Shown in pieces: positions 1 through 8,416 of a stretch of DNA of 64,000 nt (positions are counted from its first letter, which is position 1; every line of letters begins with the position of its first letter). A program made the position numbers and the translations under genes. Source of the DNA: Erythrobacter sp. KY5 (lineage in GTDB: Bacteria; Pseudomonadota; Alphaproteobacteria; Sphingomonadales; Sphingomonadaceae); the NCBI RefSeq assembly GCF_003264115.1, contig NZ_CP021912.1:3145001-3209000 (forward strand), in the 5' to 3' direction. The notes under the pieces were generated by a model, which saw only the letters and a program-made list of their open reading frames with translations, had not been told where the DNA came from and made no database searches.

Positions 1-119
1 CTCCAGACACCTCGATGGATGGCCACTGCGTCAGGGTCGATGATCACCTAGAGAATCTCTAATCTGAGGTGGCGAAGCCTCCCTTTCCTACACCGCCCAA
101 ATCTGCCTTAACCTCGCAG

Positions 120-464
120 ATGGCACCCTCCCCGACCCCTCCCCGCTCGCCCTCTCTCCAATCCGACAACACCCGCTGGACCGGCGCTAAAGCCGCCGCG
201 TTTCTCAAGGCGCTGGCTCGCATGGGTAAGGTTGCGCCTGCGGCTCGTTCGGTGGGGATGAGTCGGCAGGCGGCTTATCGGTTGCGGGCGCGGGCGCCTC
301 GGTTTGCTCGGCTTTGGGACATGGCGCTTGATAACGCCCGGCGCGAGGCGGCGGGGCGGCGTGCGGGGCGCTCTGCCACTCATCCCCTGCTGGCTCGCGA
401 ACCCGAAGCGCATGGTTGGGCGGATGGTTCGGCACAGGCTTTTGCGGCAAATACGCTACGGTGA
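120..464 (+). CDS. Small helix-turn-helix protein, function unknown
   Basis: This encodes about 114 residues from the ATG at 120; an in-frame GTG at 69 would add 17. The middle of the protein reads KVAPAARSVGMSRQAAYRLRAR, compatible with a helix-turn-helix of the kind seen in small sphingomonad proteins and terminase-small-subunit-like regulators. The N-terminus is Pro/Ser-rich and probably disordered. There is no signal peptide or membrane segment. The TGA stop (462-464) lies inside the first unit of a 20-21 bp direct-repeat array that continues to about 550, so the protein may bind those repeats; that link is inference. No strong Shine-Dalgarno marks either start. The gene is real by composition and the HTH, but its function is not established. 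Confidence 0.55.
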   Translation: MAPSPTPPRSPSLQSDNTRWTGAKAAAFLKALARMGKVAPAARSVGMSRQAAYRLRARAPRFARLWDMALDNARREAAGRRAGRSATHPLLAREPEAHGWADGSAQAFAANTLR

Positions 465-550
465 CACTTTGCGCGGGTAAGGTGACACTCTCGCGCGCCA
501 GGGTGACGCTTTTGCGCGCAGGGTTACGCTTTGGCGCTCAAGGTGACACT
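460..550. repeat. Five-unit direct-repeat array, 20-21 bp period (iteron-like)
   Basis: Copies of GGTGACRCT followed by a pyrimidine/GCGCG-rich tail begin at about 460, 481, 502, 522 and 542. The fourth unit reads GGTTACGCT and the fifth has a different tail. The period equals about two helical turns, so every copy faces the same side of the DNA. The first unit contains the stop codon of the HTH gene. The arrangement suits a cooperative protein-binding array. I cannot tell whether it is an operator, a plasmid/phage-type iteron remnant or a low-complexity repeat. Confidence 0.6.
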
Positions 551-568
551 TCGGGGTGTTTTTGCCCT

Positions 569-589
569 GGACCGTGTAACATGCGGTCC
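569..589. promoter_or_regulatory. Inverted-repeat site GGACCG-N9-CGGTCC containing GTGTAACATG
   Basis: GGACCG (569-574) and CGGTCC (584-589) form a perfect inverted repeat around TGTAACATG. The same 21 bp recur exactly at 23277-23297, and a related GTGTAACAT lies upstream of the symporter gene near 63770. This copy has only the left GTGTAACATG half-site; the right half has decayed. A TetR-type operator or a mobile regulatory repeat is the simplest reading. Confidence 0.45.
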
Positions 590-929
590 ACTTCTCGAAC
601 AAAGCACTGGAATCGCTCGGCTTGTAGGAAAGGCGGCTGGCGGCGCTCTGCCCGGTGCTGCGACGGGCGCGGCTGCTGCGCGGGCGAGAGGTGGTCGCCA
701 TGCGCGTGGCTGACGGTGTCGTCGGGGACCTCAGAACACGCAGCAAGCGCCATGATGGCGGCAAAAGGATGAGCGGAAAGGAGCAGGCGGAAGGCGCGCA
801 TGAACAGGCCCTTCGCGACAGGGCTGCGGCGAAAGGGAAGCCGGGTACAGCGGGCGCGGGTGCCAGATGCCTCGAAAGTGGAGCCAGTTGCGCGGGCGGG
901 AGGGGCGCTCAAATGGCAGGTTGGCGCGC
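590..929. other. Long leader region without a convincing gene
   Basis: Between the inverted-repeat site and the autotransporter gene, several frames are open, but none has a ribosome-binding site, recognisable domain or biased composition. I see no tRNA, terminator or insertion sequence here. It probably holds the promoter and leader of the autotransporter gene, but no clear sigma-70 element can be named. Confidence 0.4.
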
Positions 930-2504
930 ATGGCCCATCACCGCAACTCTCATCGCAGCCTTGGCCTCGCGCTTGGAGCGCTGGTCGTCGGCATCGCCAC
1001 TCACTCCCTCGCACACGCCGATGCGACCGCTTCGTGCAATGTCGCGAGGGGGCCGGACTTCGTCCTTGTCACGCAAGATGACAGCCTCGAATGCGGGGAG
1101 AACTCGGCGGCGGGCGGCGCCAATGCGACGGCGGTCGGCAACGATGCGGATGCCAGCGGCGACCTCAGCCTCGCCGTGGGCGACAGCGCCAGCGCCATGG
1201 GGGATCGCGGCACGGCGGTGGGGCAATTCGCGCAAGCGGGCAGCGCCAGCACCGACGCAAGCGCGAGCGCGTTCGGCCAGTCGGCTCAGGCCACAGCCAG
1301 CGGCGCGACCGCTCTGGGTGCAGGATCGGATGCGACGGCGAGCAATGCAATCGCCATCGGCATCCTCTCGGTCGCTGGCGGGGCCGATACGATTGCCGCA
1401 GGCCGGCTCGCACAGGCCAGCGTCGCAGATGCGATCGCCATCGGCAGAGCCTCGAATGCATCGGGTACGGGGTCGGTCGCGATGGGATCGGGAGCCAGCG
1501 TGAGCGCCGCGAGAGCGATCGCCATCGGAGACCTCGCCACGGCGCAAGGTACAGCCGGCGTCGCGCTGGGCTCGGGCGCGCTGGCGCAGGGGCTCAACAC
1601 GACTGCCATCGGAACGGGCGCGCAGGCGATCCGCGACGAAGCGCTTGCCATCGGAACAGGCGCGGTGGCGTTCGACTTCAACAACGTGGCAATCGGGACA
1701 GGCGCGCAATCGACCGCGCTCAACTCGACCGCTTTCGGCAACAGGGCGCGGGCGACGGGGACAAGCTCTGGCGCATTCGGGCAGGAGGCGCTGGCGACCG
1801 GAACGTTCTCGACCACCACGGGCACGGCCTCGGTCGCGGCCGGGCTTTCGAGCGCGGCTTACGGTGTGCTCGCCAGTGCGGTTGGCGATCAGGCGACGGC
1901 TATCGGCGCCAACGCCTCGGCCAGTGCGGCGCGGGCGACTGCGATCGGGCAAGGCGCGGTGGCGGCCAATACGGGCTCTACCGCCCTCGGTCAGGGAGCG
2001 GTGACGACGGCGGACAATCAGGTCGTGCTTGGCGGGCTGGGCACCTCGGTCAAGCTGGGCGACATCGCTGCCAGCACCGCCGCGCAGGTCGGGCCGGTCG
2101 ACGTGGTGACGGTCGATGCGAACGGAACGCTGGGGCGCGAGGCAGTGGTAAGCCCGCTGGCGGTCGAGAATGTGCGGGTGGCGGTGAACTCGCTCGCCAT
2201 GGTCTCCGACCGCCAGTTCGACGCGCTGACCACGCGGGTCGCAGGCCTCGAATTCGCTCTGGAGGATCTGGACGAACGCACCAGCGGCGGCATAGCGGCG
2301 GCGATGGCGATGGGCGGCGCAATGGTTGTGCCCGGATCGGCGATCTCGCTCAGCGCCAACGTGTCGACCTATGAGGGCGAGCAGGGCTTCTCGGGCGCGG
2401 TGTCGGCGAGGCTTGGGGAAAGGGTCTACGTCTCAGCCGCGATCGCCGGATCAAGTGCGCCGGACAGCACCGGAGGCAGGGTCGGCGTCGCTTTCGGCTT
2501 CTGA
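930..2504 (+). CDS. YadA-like trimeric autotransporter adhesin
   Basis: This is a surface adhesin of the type Vc secretion class, about 524 residues. The ATG at 930 is preferred because it gives a clean signal peptide (basic n-region, then LGLALGALVVGIATHSLAHA); an in-frame ATG at 867 would add 21 residues. Residues about 50-400 are low-complexity Ala/Gly/Ser sequence with repeated AIAIG, ALG and AVG motifs at roughly 14-residue spacing, typical of YadA/Hia head repeats. A neck-like segment follows, then a short coiled coil (FDALTTRVAGLEFALEDLDE) and a C-terminal membrane anchor of about 75 residues with alternating hydrophobicity that ends in Phe, as expected for trimeric beta-barrel insertion. 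It is small for the family. No dedicated partner gene is adjacent. Confidence 0.85.
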   Translation: MAHHRNSHRSLGLALGALVVGIATHSLAHADATASCNVARGPDFVLVTQDDSLECGENSAAGGANATAVGNDADASGDLSLAVGDSASAMGDRGTAVGQFAQAGSASTDASASAFGQSAQATASGATALGAGSDATASNAIAIGILSVAGGADTIAAGRLAQASVADAIAIGRASNASGTGSVAMGSGASVSAARAIAIGDLATAQGTAGVALGSGALAQGLNTTAIGTGAQAIRDEALAIGTGAVAFDFNNVAIGTGAQSTALNSTAFGNRARATGTSSGAFGQEALATGTFSTTTGTASVAAGLSSAAYGVLASAVGDQATAIGANASASAARATAIGQGAVAANTGSTALGQGAVTTADNQVVLGGLGTSVKLGDIAASTAAQVGPVDVVTVDANGTLGREAVVSPLAVENVRVAVNSLAMVSDRQFDALTTRVAGLEFALEDLDERTSGGIAAAMAMGGAMVVPGSAISLSANVSTYEGEQGFSGAVSARLGERVYVSAAIAGSSAPDSTGGRVGVAFGF

Positions 2505-2540
2505 GGTGAAGTGTGTGTGGGGCGGCACTTGCGCCTCGCC

Positions 2541-3485
2541 CTACCCGCCTTCGACCAGGCAGTGACGATCCCCCCGCCGCGCGATGGCAAAGCTCTTGTC
2601 GGCAACCATCAGGCTCTGTGCGCTGCCGGGATCGCGGATCGGGTTGGTGTGGTTGTAATGGATGAAGTGCACCTTCGCGCGCTCGGCCTCAGGGAGATGC
2701 GAGAGCCGCTTCATCGTATGCACGACACGCGGGTGAGGGATCGCGCTCATATCGCGGCCCGGCAGTTCGTCATCGTCGAAAAAGGTCGCATCGACAAAAG
2801 CAAAGTCGACGCGCGAGACAAGCGCTTCGAGGCTGTCGCCGCTCATCTCTTCCCACTCTTCCCAACTGTCGAGGTCGGGGATGAAAACGGCGCTCTTGCC
2901 GGGCGTGGTCAGAAGGTAGCCGACCGTCTCGGAGAACTCGTCGCGGTGCGGCATGCGCATCGGCTCGACGGTCAGGGTATCGGAGACCCTCGCGCGCTCA
3001 CCCTCGACGAGCTCGATAATCTCGATGTTGCCCAATTCGACCAGCTGGCTCCACGGGCCATTGCGCCTGAGGAACTGCGCCATCCGCTCCATCGCAAAAA
3101 CGCGCTGCCCGTCAGCGCCCGCGCTCTCGACGCCAAATTGCGCAAGGCCAAGATAATGCCCGATGTGAGCGTGAGTGAGGAACACGCCGTCAAGACCCAG
3201 ACCGCCGGGCGCATCGTCCCTGCCCGGCTCGACCCGGTCGAGCGCGTGGACCTGCTGCGTGATGGCGGGCGTGGCTTCGAACAGGAAGCGCTTCCTCCCA
3301 TCGCGATCGATCAAACCGAGCGAGGTCGGAAGCAGATGCGGCCCATCGTCGGAAGGGTTGCCGAGTTGCGGCGCTCCCGCATCCTGCCCTGCCCCCAGCA
3401 CCACCAGTTCAAGATCGCATGAGGGCGGCTCTTTCACAGCCTCTCCGGCCAGCAAAAGCGCGAGCAACGGGCCCATCGTGATCAT
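2541..3485 (-). CDS. PqqB-like metallo-beta-lactamase-fold hydrolase
   Basis: This 314-residue protein starts with a short hydrophobic leader, suggesting export. It has the metallo-hydrolase motif THAHIGH at about residue 105, later metal-ligand candidates (MPHRDE, DLDSWEE, DATFFDD) and a late HYNHTNP. This architecture is that of PqqB and relatives, which bind divalent metal. No pqqA, C, D or E is nearby, so a role in PQQ synthesis is not supported; a stand-alone hydrolase is more likely. It is the last gene of a three-gene minus-strand operon and overlaps the upstream S41 protease gene by 4 bp. Confidence 0.75.
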   Translation of the reverse strand: MITMGPLLALLLAGEAVKEPPSCDLELVVLGAGQDAGAPQLGNPSDDGPHLLPTSLGLIDRDGRKRFLFEATPAITQQVHALDRVEPGRDDAPGGLGLDGVFLTHAHIGHYLGLAQFGVESAGADGQRVFAMERMAQFLRRNGPWSQLVELGNIEIIELVEGERARVSDTLTVEPMRMPHRDEFSETVGYLLTTPGKSAVFIPDLDSWEEWEEMSGDSLEALVSRVDFAFVDATFFDDDELPGRDMSAIPHPRVVHTMKRLSHLPEAERAKVHFIHYNHTNPIRDPGSAQSLMVADKSFAIARRGDRHCLVEGG

Positions 3486-4756
3486 TCGCTCACCCCGCTC
3501 GCAAACCAGTCCAGCGCCACTTCAAGCGCTGCATCCCCGCCGTCCTCGCCCGTGTCGCTGGCCTCCATCACAGTGCCGGGCAGCCAGTCTTCGCGCGGGG
3601 TCATGTCGCGCGAGAACAGGCTGTCCCATGCGAAAGCGAAGCTCAGGCAGCGATTGTCGGTGCTGGTGCGGTTCAACGTGCCGAGGAGGTCGGCCAGAGG
3701 GGAGCCGATTGTCGTGGCTCCGACGGTACGATCGAAAGCCATCGCCAGCGCCTCGCCAGCGCTTCCTGTCCAGCGCCCGGCAAGGACCACGACCGGACCT
3801 GAAAAATGCGATCCGCGAGGGAACACATACTCCGCATATTGGCGCGGCACGCCGAACACGGCGTCTTCATAGGCGTTGCGGTGCACCTGATAGACACTGG
3901 CCTCGGTTACGAAGTGGCCAAGGATCGTGCGCGCGACAGTCGTGTTGCCGCCGCCGGGCGTGTCGCGAAGGTCGATGATCAGGCCGCGCGCTTCTGCGAC
4001 TTCCATCATGGCGCTGTCAAAGGCTTCGACCATCGCATTGTCGCCGAGCGAATCGTGGAACCGAATGCGGGCGACGCCGCCGTGATCGGTTATCTCAAGC
4101 CCGCCGTCCGGTCGCTCACCCAGCGCCTGTTGAGCAGGTGCGAGGGTCAGCGTGCGCTCGCCTTCAGGCGTTGCGAAAGTGAGCTTACGCTCATGCCCCA
4201 GAAAGCCGGTGGTCACCACGTTGACCGCATATTCGACCTGCCCAGCGTCCGGGTCGGCTTCGACAGGCGCAAGCGCCGCTTTCGCCCGCGCTTCTATCGC
4301 CTCGCCGTCCATGCTGATGAGCTGCCAGCCCGGGCGCACGCCAAGAGCGGCAGCATCGCTGCCCTGCTTCACATCTGCGACGATCCATCTGTCGCCCGAC
4401 CGGATCGTCCAGAAATCCGACGAGGACGGGATCCATGCACGCTCAGGGGAGGATACGGGGCGCACGTGAAAGTGCCCGTCGCGAAAGGCATAGCCGAGCG
4501 TTTCGGCAATCCGCGCCAATTCGCCGACGGTCTGGGCCTTTCGCGCGCTTGCCCCTGCTTTTGACAGCAGCGCATCGACATCGGGAACCCGGCCAAGATA
4601 GGCGTAGTTCTCGCGCAGGATGACCTCAACCTCGTCCCACGCCTCCGGTGTCTGCGCCCACGCATCGCAATCCTTCGCGTCCGACGCTGTCGCCGGAACG
4701 GGCCAAGCCGCAACCGCAAGACTTGCGGCAACCGCCGCTCGCCAGTTCAGCTTCAC
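3482..4756 (-). CDS. Secreted S41-family peptidase
   Basis: This 424-residue protein begins with a Sec signal peptide (MKLNWRAAVAASLAVAAWPVPATASD). A PDZ-like segment is visible around residues 125-160 (DVKQGSDAAALGVRPGWQLISMDG). The C-terminal half has the tail-specific protease core, with IIDLRDTPGGGNT and a probable nucleophile Ser in GRWTGSAGEALAMA. S41 enzymes use a Ser/Lys dyad or Ser/His/Glu triad; the exact general base cannot be fixed by eye. It probably acts in the periplasm on peptide or protein C-termini. The start overlaps the amidohydrolase gene by 4 bp and the end overlaps the PqqB-like gene by 4 bp, so the three are translationally coupled. Confidence 0.85.
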   Translation of the reverse strand: MKLNWRAAVAASLAVAAWPVPATASDAKDCDAWAQTPEAWDEVEVILRENYAYLGRVPDVDALLSKAGASARKAQTVGELARIAETLGYAFRDGHFHVRPVSSPERAWIPSSSDFWTIRSGDRWIVADVKQGSDAAALGVRPGWQLISMDGEAIEARAKAALAPVEADPDAGQVEYAVNVVTTGFLGHERKLTFATPEGERTLTLAPAQQALGERPDGGLEITDHGGVARIRFHDSLGDNAMVEAFDSAMMEVAEARGLIIDLRDTPGGGNTTVARTILGHFVTEASVYQVHRNAYEDAVFGVPRQYAEYVFPRGSHFSGPVVVLAGRWTGSAGEALAMAFDRTVGATTIGSPLADLLGTLNRTSTDNRCLSFAFAWDSLFSRDMTPREDWLPGTVMEASDTGEDGGDAALEVALDWFASGVSE

Positions 4757-6084
4757 TCGATCACGCGCCCGCGCACCATGACCCAGTCGACCTGTTCGAG
4801 CACGGTCGCATCGCTGATAGGATTGCCATCAACCGCGATGATGTCAGCCGAATAGCCCGGCATCAGCCGACCGATCTGGTCGCTCATCCCGAGGATGTCG
4901 GCAGCGACAGTCGTAGCGCTGGCAAGCGCATCGCGGCTCGACATGCCGCCGCGGATCATCAGGCGAAACTCGCCTGCGTTAAGTCCGTGGGGGAAGACGC
5001 CCGCATCGGTGCCGAACGCAATACGCACGCCGTTTGCACGGGCACGTTCGACAATGGTGTCAGCGACCTTTGCAACTTCTCGGATCTTGGCTTCGACCAC
5101 GGGCGTGTAGAAGCCCTTGCCAAGGTTCTGGCGAATGCCCTCGAATGCCATGAGAGTGGGCACCAGCGTCGTGCCGCTTTCATTCATCGCCCGTGCGGCC
5201 GCGTCGTCGATGTAAGTGCCGTGCTCAATCGTATGCACCCCGGCGCGCGCCGCAGCCTCGATCCCGCGCGCACCGTGAGCGTGCGCTGCGACCTTGAGGC
5301 CAAGGCTTTCGGCGGTGTCGACGATCGCCTTCATTTCGTCATCGGAGAAATGCGCTTCGAGCCCGCGGCCCTGCTGCGAGAGGACGCCGCCGGTTGCGGT
5401 GATCTTGATAAGGTCAGCGCCATATTGCGAGGCGAGCCGCACCTTGGACGCGCACTCCACCGGGCCGGTACAGGTGAAGCCTGAATCGAGCGCGTCGTTC
5501 ACATGCTCGACGAAACCGTTGGTGTCGCCATGCCCGCCGATGATGGAGATCGTGCGCGCGCTGGTCACAACGCGCGGTCCCGGAGCAAGCCCTTCGGCGG
5601 TCGCGCGGCGTAGCATCTGCGTCACCTGATCCGTTCGCGAACCCAGGTCGCGGACGGTGGTAAAGCCTGCAAGCGCGGTGATACGCGCGTTCTTCGCAGC
5701 GATCAGGGTGAAGTATTCAGGCGGGGTGGTCGCCGCACGCCAAAACTCGCCCGAAGGATCGCCGGACAAATGCGTGTGCAGGTCGATAAGGCCGGGCAGG
5801 ACCGTCTTGTCGGACAGGTCGATATAATCCCACACCCACTCGCCGGCCTCATTGGTCGCAGCCGCTTCATAACCGCGCGCCTGATCGCTGTCGGCGGCGA
5901 CGATATCGTGGATGCGGCCATCCTTGACGATGATGTAGCTGGGCCCGGATGGCTCGTTCGCTGCATCGGTGATCACGCTGCCCGCGTCGATCAGCGTCTC
6001 GGCGAAGGCTGGCGCTCCGGCCAGCGCCGCCAATCCTGCGGCAGTTCCAACAAGCGCGAACCGAATGGTCTTGAGCAGTCCCAT
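4753..6084 (-). CDS. Exported metal-dependent amidohydrolase
   Basis: This 443-residue enzyme has a signal peptide ending near AFAE. Amidohydrolase-superfamily metal ligands are in order: LIDLHTHLSG (HxH), DLIKITATGG (candidate bridging Lys), KVAAHAHG, HTIEHGT and the catalytic Asp in IAFGTDAGVFPHG. The composition resembles the Xaa-Pro dipeptidase/imidazolonepropionase-like branch of secreted amidohydrolases, so cleavage of a dipeptide or other cyclic or linear amide in the periplasm is likely; the substrate is unknown. It is the first gene of the three-gene hydrolase operon. It is divergent from an S9 peptidase gene, and both may act in peptide scavenging. Confidence 0.85.
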   Translation of the reverse strand: MGLLKTIRFALVGTAAGLAALAGAPAFAETLIDAGSVITDAANEPSGPSYIIVKDGRIHDIVAADSDQARGYEAAATNEAGEWVWDYIDLSDKTVLPGLIDLHTHLSGDPSGEFWRAATTPPEYFTLIAAKNARITALAGFTTVRDLGSRTDQVTQMLRRATAEGLAPGPRVVTSARTISIIGGHGDTNGFVEHVNDALDSGFTCTGPVECASKVRLASQYGADLIKITATGGVLSQQGRGLEAHFSDDEMKAIVDTAESLGLKVAAHAHGARGIEAAARAGVHTIEHGTYIDDAAARAMNESGTTLVPTLMAFEGIRQNLGKGFYTPVVEAKIREVAKVADTIVERARANGVRIAFGTDAGVFPHGLNAGEFRLMIRGGMSSRDALASATTVAADILGMSDQIGRLMPGYSADIIAVDGNPISDATVLEQVDWVMVRGRVIE

Positions 6085-6100
6085 GTCTTTCTCCCTGCTT

Positions 6101-6118
6101 CTCCTGATCCCTCAGGAG
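6101..6118. promoter_or_regulatory. Inverted repeat in the divergent promoter region
   Basis: CTCCTGA (6101-6107) and TCAGGAG (6112-6118) are perfect complements separated by TCCC. The element lies 17 bp upstream of the amidohydrolase start, within the 164-bp region shared with the divergent S9 peptidase gene. It could be an operator or a 5'-leader hairpin. Confidence 0.35.
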
Positions 6119-6248
6119 CAGGTGATGCCGGTGTCCAGCGGCCCTGACAACCCCTACCCGTTAAGCGCGCTCGACATTTGCGATTCATCCGGTGGTCGCT
6201 ATGACGGCACGCATTGACTAAAATTTGAGAGGACTGAACGACAAACCT

Positions 6249-8321
6249 ATGAACCGACTGACCGTTGTTACCGCCGCGCTGTTCGCGACCGCTTCGCTGA
6301 CCGCCACCGCACATGCCCGCCCGATGACCCCCGAAGACGTTGCTAAGATCGAAAGCGTTGGCGCCATCGCCATTTCGCCCGACGGTATGCGCATCGCCTA
6401 CACCACCGGCAGCCTGCCTGACGTCACCGAAGGCGAGGACAATGGCGGCATCAAATCGCAGCTCAGCATTGCGACCGGCCCGGACATTGCGCGCCAGTTC
6501 CTGCCAGAGGATGTGTCGCCGGGCGATGTTGCCTTCTCGCCCGATGGCCGGATGCTGACCTTCACCTGGTCCAAGGACGACGAGGACGCAGCGGTATGGG
6601 GCATTCCCGTTGACGGCGGTACCTACATGAAGCTCGCTGCGATCGAGGATTCGGGCGTTCGCGATTACCGTTTCAGCCCCGATGGCCGCACGATCTACAT
6701 GATGGTCGGCCCGGCCAAGGACGAACAGCGCGAGGCGCAAGCCAAGGGCGGCTTCACGAGCAAGGTCTATGAGGAAGAATTCCGCCCGGCTCGCATGTTC
6801 GCCGCCAACGTGATGATGAACGGCGAGATTGACGACGAGCCGCGCGAAATCGCTTTGCCCGGTTATGTCTCGGCATTCGACATCGCGCCTGACGGATCGT
6901 TCGGCATCATTGAGACAACGCCGACCCCGCTGGTCGACGACAGCTACACCTCCAAACGGGTCAACGTCATCGACCTTGCCAGCGGCGATGTGCGCGCCGT
7001 GGTCGAAACGCCGGGCAAGCTGGGTGATGTCGAGATTTCGCCTGATGGTTCGCAGCTTTCGCTGATCGCGGGCATCGATATGAACGATCCGGCTGCGACC
7101 ACGCTTCACCTTGTTGACACAGCGACGGGCGATTACCGGGCCATCAATGCGGGTGAGCCGCTTGCCACCGTCGATGCAGAATGGATGTCCGACGGGCGCC
7201 TGATGACGGTTGTGCATCGCGGTGTTCAGTCCGAGGTGCACGTGCACAATGCCGATGGCACCCTCGCCGAAGTCATTGATCCGGGCGAGCTGATCCTCAC
7301 CGGCGTCGAAGCGGCAGGCGACCGGGTCGCCTTTACCGCCAGCGCTCCGCAGCATCCGACCGAGCTTTTCGTCTGGAACAACGGCGCTTTCGAACGCTGG
7401 ACGCAGCATAATGAGTGGCTGTCGGACATCACCTTCGGCGAACAGCGCGCCTACACCTTCACCGCAACCGACGGTCAGGAAGTCGAAGGCGTGCTGATCC
7501 TGCCCGTAGGCGGCGTGGCGGCGGGCGGCGCCCCGACGATCATGAATGTCCATGGCGGGCCGGAAGCGCACGATTCGAACGGTTGGCAGACCGCCTATTC
7601 AAAGCCGGGTCATGTGGCAGCGGGTCAGGGCTATGCCGTGTTCCTGCCAAACTATCGCGGCTCGACCGGCTATGGCACCGCGTTTTCAAAACAGCATCAG
7701 GGCCGCTACACCGACCCTGAATTCCGTGACATTGTCGATGCGAAGAATGCGCTTGCCGCTGACGGCATCACCGACCCTGATCGCACCGGCATCACCGGCG
7801 GATCGTATGGCGGTTATGCAAGCGCCTGGGGTGCGACCTATTATTCCGCTGAGTTCGCAGCGAGCGTCATGTTCGTCGGCATCTCGGACCAGATCAGCAA
7901 GTTTGGCACGACCGACATCCCTTACGAGATGTACAACGTGCACAGCCTCGCCTGGCCGTGGGATAACTGGCAGAAGATGCTTGAGGTTTCGCCGATCTAC
8001 TACACCGAACGGGCCGAAACACCGCTGCTCATCATGCATGGCGAAGAAGACACGCGCGTCGATCCGTCGCAGTCGATGGAGCTTTATCGCTTCATCAAGG
8101 TGAGAAAGCCCGACACGCCGCTGCGTCTCGTGTTCTTCCCTGGCGAAGGGCACGGCAACCGGATGGCTTCGCACCGCTATGACTACAACCTTCGGATGAT
8201 GGAGTGGTTCGACACCTATCTGAAGACCGGCGACCGCGATGCGGAAATGCCGCCTGCGCGCCCGCAACTGGCCGAAGGCGCCAAGGGTGCGAGCGCTGAA
8301 GAGGACGACAGCGAGGACTGA
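6249..8321 (+). CDS. Secreted S9-family prolyl-oligopeptidase-like peptidase
   Basis: This is a 690-residue serine peptidase from the ATG at 6249, which gives a clear signal peptide ending THAHARP; an upstream in-frame TTG at 6225 would only lengthen it. The first ~400 residues show WD/PD40-type beta-propeller repeats (ISPDGMRIAY, FSPDGRMLTF, FSPDGRTIYM, ISPDGSQLSL). The C-terminal alpha/beta-hydrolase domain has the nucleophile in GGSYGGYAS (Ser at about residue 519), Asp in EEDTRVDPSQ and His in GEGHGNRMASHRYD. The family removes dipeptides or acyl-amino acids from short peptides. Relatives in sphingomonads include lasso-peptide isopeptidases, but nothing here ties this gene to the lasso precursor 53 kb away. 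Confidence 0.9.
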   Translation: MNRLTVVTAALFATASLTATAHARPMTPEDVAKIESVGAIAISPDGMRIAYTTGSLPDVTEGEDNGGIKSQLSIATGPDIARQFLPEDVSPGDVAFSPDGRMLTFTWSKDDEDAAVWGIPVDGGTYMKLAAIEDSGVRDYRFSPDGRTIYMMVGPAKDEQREAQAKGGFTSKVYEEEFRPARMFAANVMMNGEIDDEPREIALPGYVSAFDIAPDGSFGIIETTPTPLVDDSYTSKRVNVIDLASGDVRAVVETPGKLGDVEISPDGSQLSLIAGIDMNDPAATTLHLVDTATGDYRAINAGEPLATVDAEWMSDGRLMTVVHRGVQSEVHVHNADGTLAEVIDPGELILTGVEAAGDRVAFTASAPQHPTELFVWNNGAFERWTQHNEWLSDITFGEQRAYTFTATDGQEVEGVLILPVGGVAAGGAPTIMNVHGGPEAHDSNGWQTAYSKPGHVAAGQGYAVFLPNYRGSTGYGTAFSKQHQGRYTDPEFRDIVDAKNALAADGITDPDRTGITGGSYGGYASAWGATYYSAEFAASVMFVGISDQISKFGTTDIPYEMYNVHSLAWPWDNWQKMLEVSPIYYTERAETPLLIMHGEEDTRVDPSQSMELYRFIKVRKPDTPLRLVFFPGEGHGNRMASHRYDYNLRMMEWFDTYLKTGDRDAEMPPARPQLAEGAKGASAEEDDSED

Positions 8322-8344
8322 TCGCCGTCGAAGTCAGATAAAGG

Positions 8345-8376
8345 AAGGGCCGCCCGGTGAGGCGGCCCTTTCGCAT
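8345..8376 (+). terminator. Intrinsic terminator after the S9 peptidase gene
   Basis: A perfect 10-bp stem (AAGGGCCGCC, 8345-8354, with GGCGGCCCTT, 8361-8370) and 6-base loop is followed by a T-rich run (TCGCATTTT). It lies 24 bp after the S9 stop codon and before the end of the convergent MipA-like gene, so it may act in both directions. Confidence 0.8.
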
Positions 8377-8416
8377 TTTGAGCTCAAGCAAATCGGCCCG
8401 GATGGGCGCTCACAAA

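Noticed and set aside
1-62. Possible 3' end of a plus-strand gene (frame reading PDTSMDGHCVRVDDHLENL to TAA at 60-62)
   Set aside because: Two other frames are equally open over this short stretch, so a coding call cannot be supported.
909-1952. Arg-rich minus-strand frame opposite the autotransporter
   Set aside because: Its composition follows from the repeats of the adhesin gene read backwards; no ribosome site or domain is present.
5991-7571. A 526-codon minus-strand frame
   Set aside because: It overlaps the amidohydrolase start and most of the S9 peptidase gene, both firmly identified.
6249-8321. S9 peptidase as a lasso-peptide isopeptidase
   Set aside because: The family can include such enzymes, but the gene is 53 kb from the precursor and has the features of ordinary secreted S9 peptidases.
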